Assembly: GCF_000151665.1 (NCBI RefSeq)
Contig: NW_013171819.1
Span: forward strand, 186,001-250,000
Origin: Blastocystis hominis
Lineage: Eukaryota > Sar > Bigyra > Opalinata > Blastocystidae
Direction of reading: 5' to 3'
Length of the DNA stretch: 64,000 nt
Shown here: positions 42,837 through 53,327 of the stretch, in pieces
How positions within the stretch are numbered: position 1 is the first letter of the stretch
Layout of the letters: each line of letters starts with the position of its first letter
Made by a program: the position numbers and the translations under genes
The notes under the pieces: generated by a model
What the model saw: the letters and a program-made list of their open reading frames with translations, nothing else
Database searches by the model: none
Told to the model about the DNA's origin: nothing

Positions 42837-43404
42837 TGCTCTTCACACCACCGAGAAGCATGATAGGAAGATTCGAATACGTACGAAGGACAGGAGAGGT
42901 ACCAACATTTACAACAGCATAACCAGTATGAGATACAAGACTATTCAATGTATCGATGTATGGTCTGTCTAGGATAGGCGTATTGTCAAACGTGACTAGC
43001 ACTCGATAACCCTTTTCAACCACCGATTCGATTGAGTCGCAATCGTTGAACACGTCGTAGGGGGAGGCATGGCCTCCCCCGGGGGAAGCAGAGCTTCCCC
43101 CATTGTCGGGAAGGTAGGTTATGACATTCGTGGTCACCAGGTATGATCCGGACGGCATAGGCGGCATACCATCACCACCCCACTCGCCATTGAATGATTT
43201 GGTAGCTTCTGGTGTGTACTCGAAGACAAATGCTTCGTTCGCTTTCACGATGCATGAAGCACTGCCCCACGAATACTGAGGAACGCCATCCACTGTTTCT
43301 CGAATTAGCACATGATGACCGTCCTTCTCTGGCATGTTGATGAGCATGTTATCGAGCTTCTTGAACGTGTAATTGTTTCCATTGCTGCTGAAGATGTACG
43401 ACAT
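42796..43404 (-). CDS. fibre-like element protein N
   Basis: 202 residues, overlapping the integrase 3' end by 41 bp. The first part (GNNYTFKKLDNMLINMPE, GHHVLIRETVDGVPQYSW) resembles the repeat of K; the second part (YRVLVTFDNTPIL, GYAVVNVGTSPVL, GGVKSITIVF) is a beta-rich head. The two halves are linked by a double hairpin read through in frame as GGSSASPGGGHASP, so they may once have been separate genes. Start overlaps a TTTCACTTTG motif. Confidence 0.5.
   Translation of the reverse strand: MSYIFSSNGNNYTFKKLDNMLINMPEKDGHHVLIRETVDGVPQYSWGSASCIVKANEAFVFEYTPEATKSFNGEWGGDGMPPMPSGSYLVTTNVITYLPDNGGSSASPGGGHASPYDVFNDCDSIESVVEKGYRVLVTFDNTPILDRPYIDTLNSLVSHTGYAVVNVGTSPVLRTYSNLPIMLLGGVKSITIVFEHLSSGCS
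43060..43101. repeat. double hairpin inside N
   Basis: GGGGGAGGC(ATG)GCCTCCCCC and GGGGGAAGC(AGA)GCTTCCCCC joined as CCCCCGGGGG; read through in frame. Confidence 0.95.
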
Positions 43405-43423
43405 TTCACTTTGTCGCTTCTAT

Positions 43424-43966
43424 TTATTGGGCGAGAATGGGATTCTCACCCGGGGACAACTTTGTTGCCCCCATTTCTTTCCCTCGTTGATATGCACGAA
43501 CGTACACACCCTTCAGACACGCGCCATTATCGATGAACAGATCGGACAACTCGGTCGGAAGCGTATCATCTGCCACCTTGTAAACCACGCGAACATAGTA
43601 GTTGGAGAAGAAGTAAACAGCACGATTCTCTGTCATTACACCGATAATATAAAGAGGCAGTGAATCATTCCTCCAAAACACATTTAGAGGCACACCGAGC
43701 AGACCATTGGATTTCAATTGAGGCAATAGATACTCCCATTCATCCTCGGTAAACATGGGCGGACGAGTTTCATCCAACATCATCTCGATACAATCATAGT
43801 CGTGCAGAATCAAACTACAGTTCACATTTGCCTGCGGGGTGCGAACACTGAAGCCGAATAGTCGCTCGGAATTGATCGGATACTTGGTATGAATGATAAT
43901 GTCGGCGAGTTCGATATTCTCGTCTTCACAAGTGCACACCAGGGAAGACCCTGTGTTGTTCTCCAT
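43424..43966 (-). CDS. element protein O, unknown
   Basis: About 180 residues from MENNTGSSLVC (43966; an ATG at 43981 is the alternative). Mixed alpha/beta with VCTCEDENIELADI, FSVRTPQANVNCSLIL and VYVRAYQRGKEMGATK. The last codons include the hairpin at 43429. Upstream is a run of ATATAAAT repeats shared with the divergent gene P, likely a two-way promoter. No family recognised. Confidence 0.45.
   Translation of the reverse strand: MENNTGSSLVCTCEDENIELADIIIHTKYPINSERLFGFSVRTPQANVNCSLILHDYDCIEMMLDETRPPMFTEDEWEYLLPQLKSNGLLGVPLNVFWRNDSLPLYIIGVMTENRAVYFFSNYYVRVVYKVADDTLPTELSDLFIDNGACLKGVYVRAYQRGKEMGATKLSPGENPILAQ
43429..43471. repeat. double hairpin between N and O
   Basis: GGGCGAGAAT(GGG)ATTCTCACCC (one mismatch) and GGGGACAAC(TTT)GTTGCCCC. 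Confidence 0.9.
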
Positions 43967-43994
43967 TTTCTTGTATTTCATTTTTATCAAAGCA

Positions 43995-44040
43995 TCCAGT
44001 GGGGTTAAAAGATAAAATATAAATATATAAATATATAAAT
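43995..44040. promoter_or_regulatory. divergent AT-rich promoter between O and P
   Basis: Contains AAATATAAATATATAAATAT; P starts directly at ATATATAAATG. Confidence 0.5.
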
Positions 44041-44463
44041 GAATAGACCTACTCACACATTGAACCCCAATACTGGACGAGAAATTCAAATCAACGGAGT
44101 TCGCTTCTGGAACCTTCTCAAGCGTGGATTCAAGTACGACGAGAAATTGAATCGCTTGTACGACAAACCATTGCCTGAGGATACGACGAAGTACGTTCCC
44201 AAGTCGAGAATGCTATCACCCAACAATCGTCCCTTAATCATTGGTGGCACAGAATTCAATGAGTTGATCCGTGACAATTACAGACGCATGAAAGGACAAT
44301 GGGTGAAAATGACGAAAGAAGAAGCCAAAGCGTGCGATAACGACCCAGACATCAACAAGATATTCGCAAACGACGATTCAGACGATTCGTCGTAGGAATC
44401 CGAGTACATCGACATTGATGAGTTCGAGTATGACGCGGATGGCCATGCCATTTTCCCATTCTA
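44039..44463 (+). pseudogene. small element protein P with in-frame TAG
   Basis: 118 residues from MNRPTHTLNPNTGREI to a TAG at 44393-44395. The same frame then continues as an acidic tail (ESEYIDIDEFEYD) to a second TAG at 44461-44463, so the first TAG may be a nonsense change. The N-terminal motif NPxTGRxIxINGxxF is also present at the start of the polymerase (NPETGKQIKIGG) and resembles the core of the 2-cysteine adaptor module of large DNA viruses, without the cysteines. A second, weaker GGxEF motif lies near residue 70. Confidence 0.5.
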
Positions 44464-44464
44464 G

Positions 44465-44481
44465 GGGAGGCTTTGCCTCCC
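44465..44481. repeat. single hairpin after P
   Basis: GGGAGGC(TTT)GCCTCCC immediately after the TAG; TTCACTTTGG follows at 44487. Confidence 0.9.
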
Positions 44482-44541
44482 AACTAATTCACTTTGGTCA
44501 CGCGTGTATATTCACTTATAAACTTTGTGACCCTAATATAA

Positions 44542-47500
44542 ATGAGTTCACATCGCGACGAATATACTATCAACCCTGAGACTGGGAAACAAATCAAAAT
44601 CGGTGGGCTGACATGGAAGCGATTGGCGGCCAAGTACTACAGGGTCGGCGATAGGTTCACCGATCAGACCATTCCTGATTCACGAGTGTATCTGTCGAAC
44701 AAGATATTTGGGATGAAACTAGCAACACCGAAAGCACAGGTAACACGTCGTAAACGAGTGACTGACCCTACAAACGAGAAGAAGTACGTGTTCGTAGGAA
44801 GCAAGACATGGAATGAGCGGTACAACCTGTACGAGTGGGATGGGCACAAATTCGGTGAGAAGCGACAACTTCACCTACCCGGTTACCTGAACACCGTGGA
44901 GAAAAGGCGTGAAATAAGACGCAATAGAGCATTCGAACGCTTTGATCGCAAGGTCTCACAGGGACGCTTAGATAATGTGATCGATTCGTCACTCGGGTAT
45001 GCACTCACACACTATCACACCGTGGAAGGAGACATGTACAAGGAATGGATGAATGAGAAGCGTACCAAGAAAGACTTTCGTCTCAATAACGATGATGACA
45101 ATAGACTGTGGGTTCGACTACCGGGTGAAAAGGGCGATAAGGAAGTGAAACCGATCAACCTCGTATTCGATGAGACAGAAGAGTTCAATGAGATCGTGAA
45201 GAACTTCATCATGACTGGTATGCGCGAGTACAACCAGTGTTTCGTCACCATCATGGCATACAATCTCATGTTGACACATGACGGAGAACCCAAGATTCTC
45301 AACCTCACCGATGATCGATTGGGACACTTCCGCATCGTTCGCCGAGATCGTATCGACGAGTGGATCGAGGACTACCTAAAGTGGTACAGAAATGCCGTAG
45401 AGGAACAGGAGACAGAGGGCAGCGGGTTCGTGTACCATGGGTGGATCGGCTTCCATGTCGAGATGTTCCCTCTTCGCACATACATAGGACACAAGCATCC
45501 AACACCGTTCGTCATCGGACGCACAGTAATCAACCTGAACATCGATGATAACCGATGTCTGCAACGGTGTCTCATTCTGGCAAGTGAAGGCGGACACAAG
45601 ATTATTGCGAATCGCAAGATTGGCGATGCAACCGTGTACAATAAGTGGTATAAACAACCCGATAAGTACACAGTATTCGGAGTGACCATTCACGAAGTGG
45701 AGGAGGCGATGGACATTCGCGACAATGCACCCTTCAACGCGAGTGAAGAGAATTTTGCGAGATTGGAGGCATTGTTGAAAGTATCACTCAATGTATTCGA
45801 GGTCACACTCTTGCCTGGATACACCGATGAGACGAAGGAGCAATTCGATTTATTCACATGCGATGTCGTGTACAAAGGTAAGGAGAAATCACGTTCCCCT
45901 CTCCCTCTGCATCTTGAACGATCTGAATCTACCTGAAAGCACTCCCAAGCATTTCTTGTACATCAAGGACTTGAGCGATTTCAAACATCGCATCTTTCGT
46001 CAGAGTGATGTGAAGAATAGACATACAGCAAGAAACGTGAAGTGCAGGTTTTGTGATGACTTCTTTGGATCTCGCAAAGCTGTTCATGATCACGAAGTAC
46101 AAGCACATCGAGAACTCGTCAATGAAAGCGAGGAGTACGAGTTGGCGAATGAGGAGACTCGGTTGCGATTCACCAACCAGAGATACGAAATGCCAGCACC
46201 GGTCTTCGTGTACGCTGACTTCGAGTCAGCCATTGACGACAAGAACAGATACAAGCCAATCATGCTATCCTGTCTAGCCGTGTCACGCATTCCAGCCATT
46301 GATACCCAACTTCGAGTCTTTCATGTACCACACGAGAGCGAAGAAGATCTTCGTCCTTTCATGGAGTATCTCATGCAATTGCAAGAGAGTGTGAAAACGT
46401 ATCTATTCGATGAATTGCCATTGGAGAGCACATCGAAGGTCGAGAGGGACTTTCGTTCAGCAACCGTGTGTCCCTTCTGCCACAAGAAATTGGAAAACGA
46501 CAAGGTTAGACATCATGCACATGTGGCAGGTGAATACACCACAGGAAATGGAGAAGTACGCCACTTCGAAGCCGGACAGTACATCTGCACCTGTTGTACC
46601 AAGTGTAACCTACAACTCTCCTTCAACAAGAAGAACTATCGTCTACCAGTCTACTTCCACAATGGATCGCACTACGACTTCACATTCATCATGAAGCTCA
46701 TCGCGACGATGCCTGGCGGGAATCTCGAAGTCATTCCAACCACTAAGGACAAGGAAATGCAGATCGAGTACAATGGCATTCAATTCAAGGACTCGTTGAA
46801 ACTCATCAGTAGTCCACTGCGTTCCATCGTTGCACAGACACTTTGGAGGTAACTTGGACCTCTGTGTGCACACCAAAGACCAACTATGCAAGTACTGTGA
46901 TTCTCAAGGTAAGCAATGGAGTGACGAATACATCGATTTGTTGACACGGAAGGAACCCATGTTTTACAGTCTCATCAAATCATACGAGACGATGAGCAAT
47001 AGAGTCATTCCTTCTCGTGAGCAATGCATTGATGATATGAAGGGAGAAATGATGCCACAAGACGAATATGATCACATGGTGAAGCTGTGGAAGACCTTCG
47101 ATATCAAGACATGGGGTGAATACTACGAATTATACAATGTACTCGATGTGACTCTCATGGCTGATGCATTCGAGCATTTCCGAAACACTACACTGAATGC
47201 ATTCGGTGTTGATCCCATGCATTACATCACAGCACCACAAATGGCCTATTCGCTCTTCTTGAAGGTGACAATGGAGGGTAATCATAGTGAGAGTAGCCTC
47301 ATGACCCTCGCAAGGAAATGGGCTCAGTACATCATGCGCATCAACGCGAATGAGGGACTTGCCGAGAAACAACTGGTGAAAGTGTTCTTGAATCGCATGG
47401 GTGAATTCTATGAGAGCAAGGGCATTCGATTGATGGAGACAAATGATATCGATGACTTCATGCGATTATTGAAGAACCTGCGAGGAGGTATCACACAGAT

Positions 47501-48968
47501 CGTGAAACGGCATGCCAAGGTTGACATTGACAACAAGGAGCAAACAACGTCGTCCCAAGGCATCTACTACCTCGATGTGAACAACCTGTATGGAGGAGCC
47601 ATGCATCGAATGATGCCTTACGAGTTGGTGGGTGTACCTGAGCGACGAGAAGTGATGGAGAAGATCAATCGTGATCCAAATGGATGGGTGCAATCATTCA
47701 AGACGTTCGGTAAGTATGGATACTTCATCGAGTGTGACATCGAGGCACCAGTGGAGCTGCACGACAAGTTCAATGATCTGCCATTCTTTCCCGTACAGAA
47801 GGCGGGCATGTACTCTGATGGAATCAAGAAGTACGCTGAGAAGAACGACATTGTGGACAAAGTGAAAGAGGTGAATACACCGAAGCTCATCTGTGATCTT
47901 GTACCTCGTCGCAAGTATCTCGTGCATTACTCTCTGTTGCAACTGGACATTCAACAGGGATATCGAGTCACACACATTCACCACATCATTCGATTCAAGC
48001 AGGCACCGTTCATCTTCGAGTACGTGAACATGCTGAGTGAGAAACGAGCTAAATCCAAGACCACTGTGGAGAAGAACCTTTACAAGCTGTTGGCAAACTC
48101 GACCTATGGCAAATTTGTGGAGATTGGATTGAAACGGATGAAAGTGAAGTTCGCTAACACATGGAATGAACGTGAGGCAATCATTCAGAAGCATGGGTAA
48201 GATGTGATTGCTGGAACTACCATGTATTCCGAGAATCTCATCGGCATTAAGTTGAATACACCGGTGCGCAAGGTGGTGAAGCCATTCTGTATCGGGTTCG
48301 CCATTCTGGACATGTCCAAGCGCATCATTTACGATTTCTACAACAATGTGCTCAAGACGACATTCGATAACGTGGAGCTGTTGGGACAGGACACGGACTC
48401 GCTCATCGTACAACTGCACGATCGCGCTAACATCGTTCACAAGATGTGTGACATGTACAAATCGTTCGACTTCTCGGAATTGGACAACACGAGCTACTTC
48501 TATGGTGAACTCGTGAAGTATTACGATCATGAAGTGGACAAGAACAAGTTCCCTTCATTGGACTCGTTCCTCAATTTCAACAAGAAGTTGCCTGGACCCA
48601 TCTTCAAGGACGAACACAACGGACATCGTATCACAGAGTTCGTTGGATTGAGACCGAAGATGTACTGTTTGGTTGATGAGAAGCATGTGATACACAACGC
48701 AGCAAAGGGAATTCCTCGCAACGTGGTGATCGATGGAAAGAGAATGAGTGTAAAGAACATCGACTTGTACAAGCGTGTCCTTAAGGCAGAAAAGAAGGGA
48801 GATGCAGTGATCGAAGGTGGCTTCAAGCGAATCAACAACCAAGGATTCGATATTACCACGAAGGAGCAGACCAAGACACACATGACGTGCACGGATAACA
48901 AGCGATGGATCTTGGACGACAACGTGCATACACTTGCGTTCAGTCATTACCGATTGTCGAGAGTATAA
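44542..48968 (+). pseudogene. protein-primed-type DNA polymerase B, broken in three places
   Basis: About 1475 codons. N-terminus: NPETGKQIKIGG module. Then a C2H2-like finger (CRFCDDFFGSRKAVHDHEVQAH), 3'-5' exonuclease motifs (VYADFES; NGSHYDFTFI; YNVLDVTLMADAF), a zinc-ribbon-like insert (CPFCHKK...CTCCTKC), and polymerase motifs A (YYLDVNNLYGGAM), B (NLYKLLANSTYGKF) and C (GQDTDSLI). Lesions, by comparison with the copy at 59-64 kb: a frameshift near 45895, a one-base insertion near 46845, and TAA at 48198-48200 where the other copy has Tyr. Starts in an ATATAAATG context. It would replicate the element; as it stands it is inactive. Confidence 0.88.
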
Positions 48969-49538
48969 AGGAGAAGTTAATATTCATTTTGGACAGCAGG
49001 GTGAAAAATGGCAGAAAACGTATGCCCGAATTCGGGACTACGGTCTGAAGGTGGGAATTCTCACGTTTAGGCAATGGCAGGCAATGGCAGGCAATGGACG
49101 GCAATGGCAGAAATTGTCCGAAAAGGCGGCCAGGTGGAAAAAGGCGAAAAATGGCAGCTATCGGTTTACATGCGTTTCCCGCCATGGTCTTCGAAGCAGC
49201 CAAAATAAGCTAAGGTTATTTTTCGTCCTTTACTTCTTATGAAAGCCAAAAAACCAAGTGCATTACAGTGAGCAATGGTAGATGGGGTTTGAGGGGTGAT
49301 TTCGGACGACCAGCTTGTAGGTGACTGGTTTTGAAGAGCATCTTTGGACGAAAAAGGCGACCAAATGCCTCCTCGCGTTAGGAGCCATTTCTCTACTGCT
49401 CATGGAAGTCATGGTTTGCGAGGCTACTTTTAGCGGCCGGCATGTAGTTGACAGAGTTTGAAGGGCGACTTTGGCAGATAATGGCCAAAAAAGGCGGCCA
49501 ATAATTATCGCGCAATACACGCCAGTATATAACTACTT
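48969..49538. other. right terminal region of element
   Basis: Non-coding. Holds a GGCAATGGCA tandem stretch (49071-49110), several AAAAATGGCAG/GCGGCCA words, and ends TCGCGCAATACACGCC...ACTACTT. Its last 120 bases, reversed, resemble 58790-58900. Confidence 0.75.
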
Positions 49539-49826
49539 ACATCAACTTGAATAGGCTTCATGCTTCATAACTCATCATAAACTAGTTGGCTCCACAATTC
49601 TCACTTTTTTGTTTAGGTAAGTATGACTTTCTTTGCTTTGTTGCTGGGACGTTAATCTGCAAGTGTGAAAGTCACTTGTATGATATCTACACCAGCATAG
49701 AAGATTGCTGAACCTCAAAGCTGCCGAGAGCTTTCTCTGCGGTGGTTGTGTCAGCGGGACATTTTATATCTAACCGTACTATAGGCTTTTCTTTGTTTGT
49801 TGTAAATCTTAAGTTCAACTTTAGCC

Positions 49827-50453
49827 ATGTCCGCCAGGCCTAAGGCACTGCTGATTACCGTGGGAACAACAGGCTTTGACAGTCTTATCAAAGTGGCATG
49901 TTCTAAAGCCTTTGTGGAGACGGTAGCCTCTCTACAGTTTTCTATAGTGTACATGCAGTATGGATCATCTGCAAAGGAATACGATGATGAGTATTATGGG
50001 AAATACAATGTTTTAACCGACTTCCGTTTTCACGTCCTAGATACGGATAGTTGCTTTTGACTACTGCGATTCTTTAGCGGGATACATAAAGAATGTGGAC
50101 CTAGTGGTAGGTCATGCAGGTATAAGCTGATCTTTCTATTGTTTTGTTAAGGTGCTGGAACGATTCTCGATTCGCTACGGGCAAAGCGGAGTCTAGTCGT
50201 TGTTGTAAATGAAAGCCTGATGGGAAACCATCAACAGGAGATTGCGGCTGCCATGGCAGAGAAGAATTACTTACTCAAAGCAACTCCCGAAACGTTATGT
50301 TCCATACTGAAACAACTTCCTGAAACTGTGTTTACCCCGTATTGTGTGGAAGAAAATGCCTTATGTAGTTATCCCGATGCTCAGCCTCAGCTGTTTTCTT
50401 CCTTTTTAGACAAAGAAATGAATTTTGATTCTATTGTTTGTTTTAGAGGTTAG
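49827..50453 (+). CDS. ALG13: ALG13 (copy 2)
   Basis: Same gene structure as copy 1 shifted by 23105 bases (exons 49827-50049, 50078-50119, 50152-50453) with very few substitutions, one of them silent-looking near 50273. All family motifs and the T-CTAT-TGTTTGTT 3' arrangement (T at 50430) are kept, so both copies look functional. Near identity over about 1 kb, including introns, implies a recent duplication, ongoing gene conversion or an assembly duplication. Confidence 0.9.
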
Positions 50454-50568
50454 GAAAAATAACAGAGCGTCATTTTTCAGTTTAACTCTAACGTGAGAAG
50501 TGGCTCTGTTATTTATAAAAAGAAATACCATCGCAATAATCTGATATCGAAAAACTATATAATACAAC

Positions 50569-51495
50569 ATGACTATTAACGACATAGTCTCATTCTTAAT
50601 GGTGGGTAGTATTGTTTTAAAATACCTAGTTCCTATATCCAGAAGGATGGTTGGAATAGTTATTATTCGTAAAATATAGATAAGAGGATCATCACATTAT
50701 AAAAGATATCCAGCTCAAATAGGGTGTGTTCAGAGTCCGAAATGTCCAAAGCAAAATTATATTGATGATACAGCTGTCCTTACGGGAGATGTTCAATTAT
50801 TAGGATGGAATTCTGTTTGGCATGGATCTACTATTCATGGTAATCTATATTTCTCTTGTGACCCTTTAGCTGCTAGATATCCGGTAAAACTCGAGCCTTA
50901 TTCCCAAATTTGTAGCAATGTTACAATCCATGCTAATGGAAATCCCTCCTCACTCCCAACAGTAATTGGGAGAAGAAGTGTTATTAAGGAAGGCTGTCTC
51001 CTTGAGGACTGTGTTATCGATCCACTCTGTTATATTGGTACAGGCTCAATAATTGGCAAAGGCTGTCACATTTGCAGCGGTTCAATGATCACCCCGGGAT
51101 CTATACTCTTGCCTAATGTATTGGTACCAAAGGGAGAAATATGGGGTGGTATTCCAGCATGCAAAATTAGGGATGTAACCGAAGAAGACCGCATAAGAGT
51201 AACAAGAGAATGGCGGGAGCTAGCCGAACAATCTAAATCTTTTATCAATGAGGATGAGGATCTAGACTTAACCCAAACAATAGACTCTTCAAATTCTTCA
51301 AATGTTTCAGATTCTTCTAATGCTATAGTTGCTACAGATGCTATAAGTGATTTGCAAAGTATTCTTCTGTGTTATTCTGATAAGTTGTTCGGTCGTGTAC
51401 CAAGAATCAGTGCCAGTGACTATAATGTTGGTGATGACGGTGGCGGTGACTTTGGTGACTTTGGTGACTTTGGCGGTGACTGTGGCGATGACTAG
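50569..51495 (+). CDS. gamma-carbonic-anhydrase-like protein (copy 2)
   Basis: Exons 50569-50649 and 50680-51495 (30-nt intron at the same place as copy 1); 298 residues. The beta-helix core (from the TVIGRRSVIKEGC segment to RVTREWRELAEQSKSF) is identical to copy 1, but the N-terminal exon, the first helix turns (SCDPLAARYPVKLEP) and the Ser/Asp/Gly tail differ strongly. The mosaic suggests two old paralogues homogenised in the middle. Role as in copy 1: organellar gamma-CA, possibly with complex I; zinc-ligand set incomplete. Confidence 0.8.
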
Positions 51496-51676
51496 GTTCA
51501 AAATGGAAGTGTATTCTATTTTTGTTTACTGTGATGTACATATTATAATCATAACAAATGTAATTGGAACCTTCTCCTGGAAAGTTATTACAAGTGTCAT
51601 ACATAAACAAACTTCAACTTTATGGTCTGTGCTCTGTTTTCACCACAAACACGCAAACAAAAAGTAATGATACAAC

Positions 51677-53223
51677 TCAGACGGACAAAGAGATGCGATA
51701 GTCCACCGTTCGATAAACGAACACGCCTGCCTGCGTGTCTTTCCAACAGCTCGCATCAAGTCGCAGATCCATGCACATCGACTCCAACGCTTCGACCAGA
51801 CTCTGCTTTTGGAGCAAGAGAACACTTGAAATCCTCGTTTCTGCACCGACTCGAGGATAAGAAAGATAAAGACTATGAGGAGGGATGAGGATCTAAAAAA
51901 AAGAATCTGCGGGGTTCGAACCTGCGACGTCAAGTTCACCAGAGAACGAAGCGGGTATTGAAGAACGATGCGACGTTCGATCGAATGTTCTTTCGAATTC
52001 CCCTCTCGAACATACCGAATCTCAGGAGGGATCAAGACTTCTCGCATGGGTGAAATGAAGGAACAATAACAATAATAGGAACAATCATATACAATGCCAA
52101 CAACAATCAGAGAACACTAATAGGAAGACTATTAGAAACACTATTAGAAACACTATTAGAAACAATAATAAAAAGATATGGAAAATGAAACTCACAAGAA
52201 CTCCAGAAATCCCGGCGATTTCTCTCTCCGCCAGCGTCCGAAACGCCTCTTTGAGATAGAAGAGGACGTACTGCACGCTGTTCCGCTGCGAGCTGATCCG
52301 ATTCACGCATCCATTTCGCAGGAGCACTTCCTCTCTACCCCTCACCGCTCTCCTCCTTCCCCACTTCTCGTTCAGCCAATGAAACATCACGCACACGTTC
52401 TGGTTCTTCATCTCCGAGAACGCCAGCAGCTTCGACGCCGTCGCGTTCGCGAACGCCTCGCTCCACCGCCTCGTTCTCGCCTCCTCCGACCGCAGAATCG
52501 CCTCGAAGGCTCGCTGCAGCGCCGCGTTGGGCAGTCGGTCTACGCCTCACCGCTCCGCTCGGCCCCCACAATCGATCGGGTTGCTGTAGTGCACTCCCAG
52601 CGGCGCGCTCAGCCCCCAGTCTACGCGTCAGCGCGGCAGGCGGAGCGAACAGAACGGATAGAACGGCTGCGAGGTGAGCGAGGCGTCGAAAAACGCGGAG
52701 AACGCGAGGACGAGGCCGGGGGCGCGCCAGTTGAAGGGGAGCGCGGCCAGCTCGGAGGGCGCGCAGAACTCCAGGAAATTCCCGTGGGAGAAGGAGGGAC
52801 GGAGCGGCTGGCGGTGAGAGGAGGGGAAAGGGAGAACCTTGGTGAGGAAATCGAGGGGCATCGAGGAGGAAACGAACGAGGAAACGTCGGTGAAGGAGAG
52901 GACGAAGACTAGGAGAAAGGGTGGAAACAGTGGAAACGGCGTTTGGGATAGGAGAGAAGCAGCTTGGCGAGGGAGTAGAGCGAGGCACACGAACAGTGCT
53001 CGATGGAGAGGATCAGATAGCGGAACGAAGCGTGCGCGCTGTGGAGAATGGATAAAAGCTGGAGAAGCAGCTGATCGTTCTCCTCATTTGCTCGCTTCTG
53101 GGGCGTGATCAAAGAGGAAGGACTACTTTGATGCGTAGCTTACGGATAGAGGTAAGGTACGTAATGAGGTCCTGATCGGCCAGTTGAGAGTAGAGCACAT
53201 CATCGAAGATGTTGTACGACATG
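51677..53223 (-). CDS. unidentified multi-exon gene
   Basis: Starts MSYNIFDDVLYSQLADQD (53223). I could chain exons through introns of 38, 29, 30, 30 and 30 nt: LITPQKRANEENDQLLLQLL, FVLSFTDVSSFVSSSMPLDF, LRPSFSHGNFLEFCAPSEL, WGLSAPLGVHYSNPID, RLPNAALQRAFEAILRSEEA, FSEMKNQNVCVMFHWLNEKW. A less certain 3' part starts near 52047 and crosses a 29-nt intron (51899-51927) to TGA at 51679-51677. Mostly helical with HEAT-like spacing. No family recognised. A 12-bp TTTCTAATAGTG unit is repeated three times near 52125-52165, inside a probable longer intron. Confidence 0.5.
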
Positions 53224-53327
53224 GTACATCCTTCGCTTTTTGCGTTGTTTGGAGATAAAGTGATTACAACCGTATCGACTTCGATACTGCTTAGCGCTTC
53301 AAAATAGGGTATAAACTATGCGTGATT

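Larger units (their letters stand above)
28380..49538. mobile_element. Maverick/Polinton-like virus element with nested left end
   Basis: A 21-kb insertion carrying the Polinton hallmark set: polymerase B, retroviral-type integrase, adenain-like protease, A32-type ATPase and a probable capsid protein. Both outer ends carry the heptamer AAGTAGT in inverted orientation (28380 and 49532-49538), and a third copy at 28756 begins a better match to the right end (AAGTAGT, then TGGCG, then GCGCGA). So the main element is probably 28756-49538, with 28380-28755 a remnant of a sister element. No convincing target-site duplication. Coding capacity is damaged by several stops and frameshifts. Confidence 0.85.
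49537..51557 (+). repeat. segmental duplication, copy 2 (ALG13 plus gamma-CA)
   Basis: Direct repeat of 26432-28381. It abuts the element right end exactly, and its left edge is the first shared base. Confidence 0.95.

Noticed and set aside
29557-44481. CRISPR-like array
   Set aside because: Hairpins are irregularly spaced, have no common repeat sequence and lie between genes of a eukaryotic virus-like element.
31970-48968. alternative genetic code in the element (stops as sense)
   Set aside because: Intact element genes end with each of TAA, TAG and TGA, and host eRF1 has standard decoding motifs; decay explains the internal stops better, though it is kept as a finding to test.
28380-49538. 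AGTATA at both extreme ends as a 6-bp target-site duplication
   Set aside because: At the left end it lies inside the AAGTAGT-containing terminus shared with other copies, so it is probably element sequence; bases outside the termini do not match.
51895-51940. tRNA-like GGTTCGAACC box followed by a T run on the minus strand
   Set aside because: No acceptor, D or anticodon arm can be drawn; the box is the start of a 29-nt intron (GTTCG...TTTTAG) that keeps a protein frame.
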